Source: Selaginella moellendorffii
Lineage: Eukaryota; Streptophyta; Lycopodiopsida; Selaginellales; Selaginellaceae
Length of the DNA: 64,000 nucleotides
NCBI RefSeq assembly: GCF_000143415.4
Contig: NW_003314261.1
Location: 4,022,880-4,086,879, forward strand
Direction of reading: 5' to 3'
Below the pieces are notes generated by a model. That model was not told where the DNA came from. It worked only from the letters and a program-made list of their open reading frames with translations, and did not search any database. A program made the position numbers and the translations under genes. Shown in pieces: positions 23,890 to 34,548 of the stretch (its first letter is position 1; each line of letters starts with the position of its first letter).

Positions 23890-24084
23890 TGTAATCTCCT
23901 AAGTTTGGACTTCCCGGGAGGTCACCCAGCCCAGTACTATTCAAACCCAAGGACGCTTAACCCCAAATATCCCAAGACCCTTAACCGATTGGAAAAGGGG
24001 GTGCACTCTTATTCATGGGCCCTTTCCCTCTATATTTGAACCTTTATGGATCGTCTCTCGAGTCGTTCTCTTTGGTTGCTTACA
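23890..24084 (-). repeat. LTR copy 2 (5' LTR in element orientation) with 5S-like segment at 23907-23961
   Basis: 195 bp, four substitutions from copy 1 and no length change. The 5S-like segment starts GTTAAGCG here, closer to true 5S than copy 1, which has one change in that word. The primer binding site lies directly beyond its inner end. Confidence 0.85.
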
Positions 24085-24639
24085 CACTACCACTAGATCA
24101 AGGCCTGCAGGCCTAGCCACTAAGTCCCATTGTTCTCTAGGACTTCCTCACCATATGATTATATCCGTAGTCACTACACTAGAGGATTGTTCTTCCTCTT
24201 TTCCCCATTTGGGATTTCGGGACAACATTTCGGAACACCATGGCCCTACGCGAGCCTCATGGGTACTCTTCCCACCTTCCACCTTTAGGTGCTCTAGCCA
24301 TGGGCTTAGAGCGAGGTTCCGTTGAGCCACACTAAGTATCCAAGTAGGTAGTGCCACCCACACTTGGACTGGGAGCATCGGCCAGTCGATCTCCTAGGAG
24401 AACTAGAGCTGACTCTCGAACACTTCACCAAGATACCCTGCTTGTTGGTCCATATTCACTTTAGTCTTAGACTTCCCAGTGGTCAGTTCATCACCCAACA
24501 CTGGGTCTGGCCTTCCTGGGCTAAATTGGCCTTTCTTGGGCAAACTGGCTCCACTGTAGTCCTCCCCCTTACTATACTTTTGGAGCTCACCAAACCCCCC
24601 AAGGTCTGGGAGACGAACGCTTTGGGCTTTCACCCTCTT

Positions 24640-25295
24640 AGACTCGGACTCGGACTCGAACTCGGACTCAGACTCGGACTCGAACTCGAACTCGGACTCG
24701 AACTCGAACTCGGACTCAGACTCGGACTCGGACTCAGACTCGGACTCGGACTTGGACTTGGACTCGGACTCAGGCTCGGGCTCGGGCTCGGTCTCGGCCT
24801 CGGTCCCAGTCTCGGTCCCGGTCTCGGTCTCGGTCTCGGTCTCGATCTCAGTCCCGGTCTCGGTCTTCGTCCTGGTCTCGGTCTCGACCTCGGACTCCAT
24901 CTCGGGTTCTTCTCAGACTCCATCTCAGATTCCATCTCGAGTCCATCTCAGACTCCATCTTGGACTCCGTCTCGGTCCATCTCGGACTCCATCTCGGGTC
25001 CTTCTCGGACTCCATCTCGAACTCCATCTCGGACTCCACCTCATACTCCAACTCGGGTTCATCTCGGACTCCATCTCAGGTCCACCTCGGACTCCATCTT
25101 GGATTCCAACTCGGGTCCATCTCGGACTCCATCTCAGACTCCATCTCGGGTCCACCTCGGACTCCATCTCAAACTCCATCTCGGGTCCACCTCAGACTCC
25201 ATCTCAGACTCCAACTCGGGTCCATCTCAGACTCCATCTCGGACTCCATCTCGGGTCCACCTCGGACTTCATCTCGGACTCCAACTCGGGTCCCT
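24640..25295. repeat. Hexamer/12-mer minisatellite
   Basis: About 650 bp of tandem repeats: first six-base units of the GACTCG type (24640-24780), then GGTCTC-like units (24780-24890), then twelve-base units of the GACTCCATCTCG type with GGGTCC variants (24890-25295). Because the unit length is a multiple of three, several frames stay open on both strands (up to 324 codons), encoding runs such as Leu-Gly, Asp-Ser or Glu-Thr. These frames are by-products of the repeat. Confidence 0.9.
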
Positions 25296-25459
25296 TTTTG
25301 GAGCCTTGTTTATTGCTTGCTTCATGCTCGTTCTTTGAGCACTCCGTTGGGAGTTCTATTTCTGCTCTTAACCTTTCAAGTTGGAGCCTTTTAGTCCAAA
25401 TGTGTTACGCTCGTTTGGCTTTTGCTTTAGCCACTACCACGTGGCACTTTGGGGCTTAG

Positions 25460-27060
25460 GGATTTGTGTCTCACAAATAGATGATAGATAAAATGTTAAA
25501 AGGTTTTGAGGAGTTTGTATAAACTTATTTGGTAACATGCATATTGGACCAAAGAGTCTAACATGTATGCGAGTTTGTGGGTGTTAAACACGTCAAAAAA
25601 GTGCTTTAGATCCTTGAGAAGCATTTTCTCAAACTCAAACTTTGAAAGTGTAAATTTGGATAAAACTTTTATAGAAGGACTTGGGGTTTTTAATTTCATG
25701 AGATAAAGTGCAATTAGATCTTTACATGATGTAGGTTATTGATAAAGTTATTGTTCCTTTTAATATTGCAAAGTTGTATAATGTCTTGAGAAAGGCTGTT
25801 TTTTTAGAAATTTGTGCCAATGTTTTTCCAAATTTCTTCTATTTGTGAAGTTTGATTTTGCAAAATGTGCAATGTTTTTGGTTGTAAAAATTTTAGAAAG
25901 CATTTGAAAAGCTTAAAAAGCTTTTGACTTTTACATTGGTTTTACACTATTCTTACTTTTGTTGTAGACTTATCTTTCACATAAATGCTTTTAATATGGG
26001 TTTTATTATTGACTTAATGAAAAAAACTGCTAATGATTCTATATCTTATTAGGTATATTAGTTATTCTATCATTGATGTGGAGAGCTATTGTAGAGGTAT
26101 TTTTAGAGTTTCATGCCTTATTTCATGGATTAAATATCTTGATTGAGATAGATCATACAATTGTGATATCAATTCTTACGCATAAGGTTGTGTAACATGC
26201 TCTCAAATGCATCATTATGTTTCTAAGCATATAAAACCTTTAAAAAGTTTTAGCTCTGCCAACTTGTTAAGTCATTAAAACTAATTTAAGTTTCCCATTG
26301 GTCATATATGACTTAATATAGCCTTTTCTAAATCTACTATAGAGTAATCAGTACATCATCATTACATATGATTACCTCATGTGTTGGATTTAAATATACA
26401 CCTACATAATATAACAACCAACTCAATTGCATAATTTATTATACAAATAGTGATTTTGTGACATGGTGTTCTAGGTGTATCCATTCTGACTAAGGTCTTG
26501 GGATAGCCTCTAAAGTGTTTAACAGCAGCTCAACATTAAATCGAAATAATACAAAAATCAAATGCTCAAACCAAGGTTGATATTCAGTAATCATAATTGG
26601 CCTTCCTTTAACAAAATAAGCAAACAAAATTTAAAAAATAACTTATGAGCTGTGATAGAGCATTTATTTTATCTAAATAGATTTAAAGGCTTTTTATAAG
26701 ATTTTTTGAGAAACTCTCTAAATAAAGAAAATTTTATTGTGCATTACATGTGATTTGCTTAATATTAGTGTTATTCATATTTATTAATTCATTTGATCAA
26801 ATGGAAGTTTATAATTTTAAATATGTTTTTAATTTATAAACACAAGATTAATTTTATTGAATACCAATGATAATATGGTAGAATAAACTAGAATATACTA
26901 GAAATTTTTTAGGAAAGTTTATAAAGTATAAACATATTTATAAATTATAAATAAGAAATTAATCTAAATGAATAACAACTGTTGGATGGTAGAATATTCT
27001 AAGATATTTAAATATATTCTAGATATCACCTTGAAAGTTTGCTTAAGTAAAAGAATATTA
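25460..27060. other. AT-rich desert continued
   Basis: Return to AT-rich composition after the repeat island, without credible coding frames or RNA genes. Confidence 0.55.
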
Positions 27061-27066
27061 ATCATT

Positions 27067-27069
<3 letters not shown>

Positions 27070-27119
<50 letters not shown>
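27070..27119. repeat. (GA)25 microsatellite
   Basis: Fifty bases of uninterrupted GA dinucleotide. The flank immediately after it is repeated once more about 80 bases downstream (27191-27241) with a much shorter GA run. Confidence 0.97.
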
Positions 27120-27122
<3 letters not shown>

Positions 27123-27241
27123 TGACATCTGGTACATGAATTATTTAGGGTGTTTAGTTCTTGAAATGAAGTGTTATTTACATCAAGTCAAAGAGAGAGA
27201 GAATTCAACATTTGGTACATGCATTATTTAGGGTGTTTTGT

Positions 27242-28093
27242 TCAGTTCATTTGGAGTTGGTTTCACTCTAGAATAGTTATAAATAACTTGGAGAAGATAG
27301 AGTTCACTATAATGGTCTGGTAATCTTCTGGGACCATAGGATCTCCAGATTTATAGATGGGAACCACACAGTTTAAAGTCCATTCCTGAGGGAAATCTTG
27401 ATGTGCTGCTCATTCAAAGAAGATGCACCACAGGGTCTCCACAGATGCACTCTCCATGCCTGGTATTTTGTTGTGAAAGGAACAGAAAAGGTATGGCCAC
27501 CTCTTCTTTTTAGTTGACACATCTCTTGACTGGCAAGTGTTTTTGATTCAAGAACAACTTTCCAAGAACAGCAAGTCTGATGGTATTAAGATGACTCGCG
27601 TTCATCTTGCAGCGCCATGTAAGTGAGTATGTTATCTGGGAAATACACTATTGATAAAATTTGCAGGTTGTGGTCATGGGAATGGAAAGTGACCAAGAGA
27701 ACAGATGGTCGGGACGGACACTTGCTCCATCCATGCAGGTCAATGCATTTTTTACTGCCTGAAAACCTGTTGCGTCCCAGGAATGTTGCTTCTACACAAC
27801 GTATCAAGCTCTTGAATAAAGGTCCTTTATCATATATTTGTATGTATTGTCACGCCTCACACTTTGCCAATGAGATCAAGTCAATTTTGAATACCTTGGA
27901 ACAACTGTATTCATGCGTGCAACTTAACTCTTGCAAAACTTTTCCAGGTCAGAGATAAGTCCATCTGAAACGCAGTCCAGCTGAAAAACTTGTTGAATGA
28001 AGCTTGTAATCTTCCTTTTTCAATTTATTCTCATAGTTTGACACTCTTGAACGATACCAGCTTTTAATTCTTGGCAACTTGGTGGCTAGGGCA
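27242..28093. other. 5' flank of the DOT1-like gene, no gene seen
   Basis: Composition is less AT-rich than the desert to the left. An open frame at 27623-27958 has no recognisable motif. Nothing else was identified. Confidence 0.4.
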
Positions 28094-29431
28094 ATGGGCG
28101 AGGGGGAGATTCGCGCTTGCTGCCGCCGGCTTTCGATCCACTCGCGTCTTTGCTGGGCTGCAAATGTCCAAACTTGCGTCGCTGATGATCCCGCCAAAGC
28201 GGCCAGCAGCAGCAGGATTTCTTGTGGCAGCAGCGTTGCCAAAGAGCAGCTGAGCAGGAAAGATGCGTTTGAGCTGATTGAAAGCTTGTACCGGGATCAT
28301 CCAGCGCCGGTTTGGCGGGTACGCACTCGCTCCTCTTAGTTTCGTTCTACGCGATGGATCATCATCTTCCAGGTAGAGAGTAGGAAAGCAATGGAGATAC
28401 AGCAGCACAGTCTTAAAACTTCCAAGTGTCTCATCTATGGAGAAGTCAGTTTTTTCTTCCTTTTTTGTGTTCTTCCGCCACAGTGGTGTGTTGTTTCTTT
28501 TTTGCTTCGACGCTCTCAGGTAAGCTTTATAGCTTTTGCAAGGATGCTGGAGCTGTGTGTGCCTCTGGCTATGGGGGACTCCTCGGGGAAAGGCTTCGCG
28601 TTCTACGACTTGGGATGTGGTGCTGGCCGTCCTGTGTTTCTAGCTCCAATGTTGCGGCCGGACTGCGTGAAATCTTGTGGAATCGAGATTATCCCAAGTA
28701 TGTCTGTTTTTTCGCTGTATGCAAAAGTTCTTATGTGTTGTTTCGTTTTGTCAGGCATGCACGAGATGAATCAGGAGCTACTTCTGCTGTACAAATTGGA
28801 GGTTCAAGAAGAAGAAAAAAAAAAAGTTGTATGGACACTTACACTTAACTTGAGATTGTTTTGCAGGTTCTCCCTTATTTGCATCCTTCCAGACGCGATC
28901 AAGACATCAGTTTTGTTCGAGGAGACTTTCTCCAGGTGCTGTTTCATGTTTACTGTTTTTTTCTCAAGCGGATTAATGGCATTTCCATTTTCAGGAAGAC
29001 TGGTCAGACGCCGACATTGTTTTTGCGAACGCAACATGTTTTGATGATCCATTATTCGAGCAGCTTGAGGTATGTTTATGTTTTGCTTTAGGAGGAGAAG
29101 GAAAGGAGAATTATTCTCTCCTAACTTTCCCCACCAGCAAAGAGCTACTCAGACACTGCGAAATGGCTCGATTGTGATTTCCGTTACAAAGCGGTTTTCT
29201 GGTGGCTCCTGGGAGCTTGTCCAACGGCAAGAGATGAAAATGAGCTGGGCGCCAGCGATCGTTCACGTCCAGAGGAAGAAGCAGCAAAATCCACACTCAG
29301 ACAAACAAACAACAGACAATCACATCTCAGCGAAAGTGATACAGGTTCTCCAGATAGAAACTACAAAAGATCATGTCTCACAGACACTGATAACTTTCAC
29401 AGATCACGAAGCGTTCGAGCAGCAACAATGA
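28094..29431 (+). CDS. DOT1-fold SAM-dependent methyltransferase
   Basis: Seven exons (28094-28318, 28373-28444, 28520-28697, 28755-28801, 28867-28935, 28995-29069, 29138-29431) keep frame and give 319 residues. Motifs match the DOT1 methyltransferase fold: YGEVSFIAFARML (a YGE block before the fold), FYDLGCGAGRPVFLA (SAM motif I), GIEI (acidic residue binding the ribose), DISFVRGDFLQEDWSDADI, ANATCFDD (the post-motif loop) and GSIVISVTKRF. Classical DOT1 methylates histone H3 Lys79; DOT1-fold proteins also include enzymes with other substrates. Whether this one acts on histones is not shown. The tail after VQRKK is Gln/Thr-rich. The ATG at 28094 is the first in frame; TTG codons upstream are not likely starts. 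Confidence 0.8.
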
Positions 29432-30474
29432 CAAAATTTAGAGGTTGGTCATTCTTTCGGATAGGAAAAAACGCGATTTTGTGGGCGCTCACATGTTTCT
29501 CACGTCGGTGTTTGATTGCAGCAACAGTCACCACTACTAGGATCGAATAAAAAGAGGGGAAAAAAAAAAGCCTGCGCCGTTTCCAGTGGAAGGTCGTTCG
29601 TATGCTGGAGAGCAAGCTGGATCTCGTTCGTTTTCCTCGACAACTTGGATCTCTCATGTGGCAGCGCATCAAAGCCAGCCTTAAATTCACGCACTTTTGT
29701 TTGTAAGGTTCGTGGTTGGTGTTCTTCTGGTTCTGACTCTCTCTTTCTTTCGTTTTTCTTTCCTGATCGACTACAAAGAGTGGGATATGAGGAAGAACTT
29801 GGAACTTGTGTTCTGTGCATGGCTCAAAATCCGGCCTTTTCACATGCGCGCACGAGGTGTTTTTAGAACCGATCTCTCACTGGCAGAAACAGACGTCGAC
29901 GCTCCTGGAAAATTCGCCTCTCCAGGGAGAAATCACTAAAAACTCGCCGACGCAAGCAAGCAGAGATTCATCCTTTTCTTTGCTAAGTCAACCTCCAATC
30001 ATCCGGGATCAAGTAGCTGAGAAGTAAGAACTTAGTGCGATCCGGAAGATAAACAAATCACAGGCAAACAAGAGCAAAAACAATGAATTCTTCTCGAGGA
30101 ACAGTTGCGACTTTAAAGGCAAAACTTGGTGGCATCAATCACAACGAGGAAAGAGAAAACGAGGGAGCATCCAAGGAGAAAGACGGACAGTCACCACTAT
30201 CTACGTATACGCATACATTCAAACCGTGTTCCAGGGGGCGGTCAGCCGTAGTTATAAATCGGACACGGCTGGCTGCCAGCGAGCCAGCAGCAACAGAGAA
30301 AAAAAAAATCGAAAAAACAAGAGAAAAAGAATGAAAAAGTGGACAAAAATCACCACCTTGAAACCAGAGTCATCCGCGTTTCCTCCATTACCAGGCAAGA
30401 ACACTCACACTTTGATCTTCTTCGTTTTTTCCTTTCACTACTTCGAATCTTCTCTTTAGCTCTTCTCTTCCATT
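29432..30474. other. Intergenic, no gene seen
   Basis: Spacer between the methyltransferase and SKS genes. Several 80-150 codon frames occur on both strands (e.g. 29397-29843 minus) but are Lys/Ser-rich with no motif and no splice logic; rejected as genes. Confidence 0.45.
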
Positions 30475-30480
30475 TATAAA
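30475..30480 (+). promoter_or_regulatory. TATA box of the SKS gene
   Basis: TATAAA about 315 bases upstream of the ATG at 30796, leaving a 5' leader of some 290 bases. Confidence 0.45.
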
Positions 30481-30795
30481 CCCACTTCTCACGCCTTGTC
30501 TACGAAAGAGTGTTTTGTTCCTTGCGTCTCTCGGCCGGGTGTGGGTTGTCTCGATCCTTTCTCGCTGGTGATCCAGATGGGCTTGCTAGATTTGTAGCGG
30601 AGCAGCCAAAGTTTTCTTCTTCCATGATCCGGAAGTTTATTCGTCTATAGCATTGGTTTCTCAGCTCCAGCGATGGCCTCTCGCTAAGCCCGCTCCTTGC
30701 TCCTTTTTCTGCTTGAAACACAGCAGGAAGAGAGGGAGTTTTACTTCGCTTTCCATCTCGTGCTGGCTTGGACACCGATTTGGCAGCCCAGGAGC

Positions 30796-32874
30796 ATGGA
30801 GCTCCGACCTGCATTGGCGGTTCTCGTGCTGCTTGTCCTCGCGAGCTGCGCCAGGGGCGAAGACCCATACCTCTACTTTGAGTGGAATGTCTCGTTTGTG
30901 GATCTGGCGCCTCTGGGAGCTCCTCAAAGAGTAAGAGCTCAAGCTTTAGCTATGTGGCCAAGTTTCTCATGGTTTTTTTTTCCTTTCTTTTTGATTCTTT
31001 TGGTTTTGTAGGTGATTGCTATCAACAACCAGCTTCCAGGGCCTGAGATCGCCGTGACCACCAACAACAACCTCGAGATCAATGTTTTCAACAGCCTGGA
31101 CGAGCCTCTTCTTTTCACCTGGTAAGAGATTTTCTCAAAGAAATGTTTGGACATGGTTTCATTCAAGTTTTTTCTTCCAGGAATGCGGTGTGGATGAGGA
31201 GAAGTTCATGGCAAGACGGTGTGCTTGGAACAAATTGTCCAATCCCACCGGGAGCAAACTGGACTTACAAGTTCCAAGTGAAAGACCAGATTGGGAGTGG
31301 CTTCTACTATCCTTCGCTGCTCATGCAACGAGCTGCTGGAGGCTATGGTGGAATCCGGATTTACAACAGGGCAGTCATTGCGGTTCCATTTGCTCCACCA
31401 GCCGGAGACATCACAATGCTCATTGGAGATTGGTACAAGCAAAACCACACTGTAAGTCTCTCGTTGTTTCTTCCTTCTCTCTTCTTTAACTTGAGCTGTT
31501 CTTCGTTTTTCTCGCAGGCTTTGCGAGGAACTTTAGATGCTGGATTCATGATCGGTGCTCCGGACGGTGTGCTTATCAATGGCAGGGGTCCCTATGGATC
31601 ATACTTTGTCGTAGAGCCAGGTATGTAGAACTAAGTTGGTGATAGCGATGTGAGAAGAAAAATCGATTTTTTTCTTGCAGCAAACACTTACCGATTGAGG
31701 ATATCAAACGTTGGAATTTCCACAACACTCAACTTTAGAATCGAAGGCCACCGGATGCTCCTGGTGGAGACCGAGGGCTCCTACACCGTCCAGAACTTCT
31801 ACGACTCGCTGGACGTTCACGTCGGCCAGTCTTACTCGGTAATCATCACCACCGATCAAGCACCGGGAGACTTCCACATTGTCGCGAGCAGTCGCTTTGG
31901 AGTTCCAGTTTTAACCGGACTGGCAACCCTCCACTACAGCAATTCTCCGTCAACTCTCGGTGGAACACTCCCCCCGGGGCCCGATCCAGGCGATGTTGGT
32001 TTCTCGTTCAATCAAGCTTGGTCCATCAGGTAGAAAAATAAAAGAGCTCTTTTTCTTCTGTTCTCGAGGATCGTTCTAAGTTCTTGTGGCTCTTTTCCAG
32101 ATGGAACTTGACAGCAGGAGCTGCCAGGCCAAATCCTCAAGGCTCCTTCCACTATGGAGTGATCAACGTGTCAAGAACTATCAAGCTCTTCAACACTGCT
32201 CCCATGATCAACGGCAAGCAGCGGTTTGCGGTGAACGACATCTCCTACTTTAATCCGGACACGCCTCTCAAGCTCGCCGATTACTACAAGATCCCAGGCG
32301 TTTTCTCTCTCAACTCCATCCCGGATTCCCCCTACTTCAGCACCCCGTTCCTCGGAACCTCGGTTCTCAACGTGGACTACCACAGCTTCATCGAGATCAT
32401 CTTTCAGAACAATGAGGAGGTGATCCAGTCGTGGCATATTGACGGCTACCAGTTTTTCGTGGTCGGGTACGTACTTAGATGACGAAAAGAATGAAGAAAA
32501 AATGAGTTTTTACTTGGTATGTTTCATCCAGATTCGGACCCGGAGCTTGGAACGATACCAGCAGGCTAACTTACAATCTCTACGATGCTGTTGCTCGATC
32601 CACGACCCAGGTACGTGTGCTTGGATCCTTCAGAGGTTCGTTTCTTCGTGCTCAAAGCAGGAAAACTTTGCAGGTCTATCCAATGTCCTGGACTGCAATC
32701 TTCATGTCCCTGGACAACGTCGGAATGTGGGAGATTCGCTCGCAAAACCCCGCGCGGCAATACTTGGGCCAGGATCTCTACATGCGAGTTTACAACCCGG
32801 AGGAGGCTAGGAGCACGGAGACGGCAATTCCCAGCAACGTTCTTCGCTGCGGCAAAGCCGTGGGTCTAAACTAG
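30796..32874 (+). CDS. SKU5-similar (SKS) multicopper oxidase-like protein
   Basis: Eight exons (30796-30930, 31012-31121, 31181-31451, 31518-31620, 31681-32029, 32101-32466, 32532-32610, 32674-32874) total 1614 nt, 537 residues. A signal peptide (LAVLVLLVLASCARG) leads to three cupredoxin domains: VIAINNQLPGPEI in the first, VHVGQSYSVIITTDQ in the second, and SWHIDGYQFFVVGFGPGAW in the third. Copper sites are degenerate as expected for SKS proteins: the position of the HWHG motif reads FTWNAVWMR, and the equivalent of the WYHAH motif reads FYYPSLL. It is therefore unlikely to oxidise substrates as laccases or ascorbate oxidases do. SKU5 family proteins work in the cell wall or at the plasma membrane in directional growth; pollen-expressed members exist. 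No GPI-anchor signal is evident at the C-terminus (CGKAVGLN). Confidence 0.93.
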
Positions 32875-33038
32875 AAACAACCAACGACGCTCTCGATTTC
32901 TTCTGGAGGTGAAGAAAAGAGATTTTTTTTTCATTCTTTTTTATCGGAAACATGAATCTATCGTTCTGTGAGTTACAACTGAATAATTCAAGAGGGACCA
33001 TGGATTCCTCGAGGGGAAATAGTCGTTCTTTTGGGTGG

Positions 33039-34271
33039 CTAGAACTTTAGAGAGAGTGAGAGAGGCGCACAGGTTGCTCTAGTCGTCGCGCCTCCAAAGT
33101 CGGGCATGGTAGTGTGGCTATAACAAGCATCGTCGAGCTTTTCAGTTGCTCCTCCGGATCCACTCAAGAGAGCGCTGGTGTTCTTGTGGGTGATGAGAAC
33201 TCCACTGTTGCTGCTGCTACCGCTGCCGTGATCTTGCGGATTGCTGCCAATGAATCCATCGAATTGGTGGTACTGGATCTCAAATTGTTGCTGTTGCTGC
33301 TGGTATAATTGCCTCAAACTCTCGGCCTCTTTTCGAAGAGCTTCGTTGTGAGCTGCCAAAAGATCAATCGTAGAGATCATCGAAAAAAAAAAACAAGTGT
33401 TTTCTTGTAAACATACCGTCCTTGAGACGCACATTTTGCACCAATGCAGCTATCCTCTGCTTCATAACACCGTTGTCGACGTTCAAAAGAACTCTTTGGT
33501 GGTCCAAAAATGAGACCTGAGGTGTGAGTGTTGACACTTCCATCTTTTTCAAACGAAAATAGATGGTCAAAAGGTGTTGTATGAATTGATTGGCAATCTT
33601 ACCTGTAAGGAACTTACGTTCTTCTCCAATTCTGCTATGTACTGTAGCTTTCTTATCCGCGACCTCTGAGCAGATTGCCTGTTTGCAATGATCCTACATT
33701 TTTTCACAAAGTTTATGAAACATAAGATCTTCACAAAAGAGAGAAAACAAAGCCTATGAAACAGAGAGAGTGCGAGAGAGGCAGAGGAAAGCATACCTTC
33801 TGGCTCTTTTCGGATCCAAGCTGGGATCGAGAGATATATCATCGTCTAGAACTTGATTGGCGACAACAACACAATCACCATCCTGGCCATCGGAGATTGT
33901 TGGCGATGAATTCTTGGGGGAGATATCAATTTTGTTCATAGAACCCTCGAGAAGAACATCTGAGAGCTGTTGTGGATTCTTGACAAGCTGCTCCTCTTTC
34001 TCATGTCTCTCATCTGTTTGTGCAATTGCTGGAGGAGGGCTGGCGTTATCGATAAAAGCGGCAGTGTCACTCACAGATCTCCTGTGTTTGACTGAGGAAG
34101 TGGTAGCACTGCTGTTGGAATAGTCGTTCATCAACCAGCCTGTGTGTCATGAATTGTGGAGAGCGAATTAAAACCCAAATCACTTGCAAGTACTTGCCTA
34201 CCAGTTGAGTGGATTTTGTTGCTCCCGAAATTGGGCAATCCAAATCCAAGAGGCCATCCAAAATCTTCCAT
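33039..34271 (-). CDS. Group E bZIP transcription factor (bZIP34/61-like)
   Basis: The true start is an ATG at 34271 in a 70-nt first exon (34271-34202), giving MEDFGWPLGFGLPNF. It splices to 34139-33797, creating GWLMNDYSNSS across the junction, the counterpart of the WMDEF block in Arabidopsis bZIP34. A conserved serine block KHRRSVSDTAAF follows, a likely phosphorylation site. The basic region crosses another intron: DPKRARR joins to IIANRQSAQRSRIRKLQYI with the invariant N-x7-R. Heptad leucines continue in ELEKNVSSLQ, VSFLDHQRVLLNVDN and LRKEAESLRQLY. The C-terminal tail is Gln- and Gly/Ser-rich. It should bind DNA as a dimer in the nucleus; group E members act in pollen and lipid-related programmes in Arabidopsis, which need not hold here. 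Confidence 0.9.
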
Positions 34272-34548
34272 TCGATCGAGAGTGATTGATCAACAACAAA
34301 CAAACTAAAAACTTTCTGGAGCGGTTTTAAGTAGAAAAGAGCCTTTTTTTCTTTAATCTCTTGAAAAAAAAAAGAGAAAGAAAATGTAACAAGAAGATGG
34401 CGAGCACGCTTGCACGTTTGGCTAAAAATGGCATCCACGATGACATCCATTAGTTTACTGCCTAAATTTGATATAATCCGCATTATTCTCAAGATTATGC
34501 GCTAAATCACATTAGGGTTACTCTAGGGCTTTGGGTAGAAGAGACGCA

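Larger units (their letters stand above)
23490..24084 (-). mobile_element. Cassandra-like TRIM retrotransposon with 5S-rRNA-derived LTRs
   Basis: Complete 595-bp element: two 195-bp direct repeats (23490-23684 and 23890-24084) differing at four positions, each beginning TGTAA and ending TTACA, so they have canonical TG...CA ends. The internal domain is only 205 bp and has no coding frame, as in TRIM elements. On the minus strand the first LTR is followed after two bases by TGGTATCAGAG (23877-23887), an 11-base match to the primer binding site complementary to initiator tRNA-Met. Each LTR carries, in minus-strand sense, a segment resembling the 3' half of 5S rRNA. Flanks show a near-perfect 5-bp target duplication, CACTG versus CACTA. 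Known Cassandra elements share exactly this combination and depend on other elements for proteins. The near-identical LTRs suggest a fairly recent insertion. Confidence 0.85.

Noticed and set aside
23148-24039. Small open frames in and beside the TRIM
   Set aside because: The LTR frame is repeated in both LTRs and overlaps the 5S-like segment; no retroviral-type protein domain is present, as expected for a TRIM.
24364-25459. Long open frames (up to 324 codons) on both strands
   Set aside because: They are readings of the minisatellite; the six-base unit keeps several frames open.
29397-29843. 148-codon minus frame between the methyltransferase and SKS genes
   Set aside because: Lys/Arg/Ser-rich without motifs or splice support.
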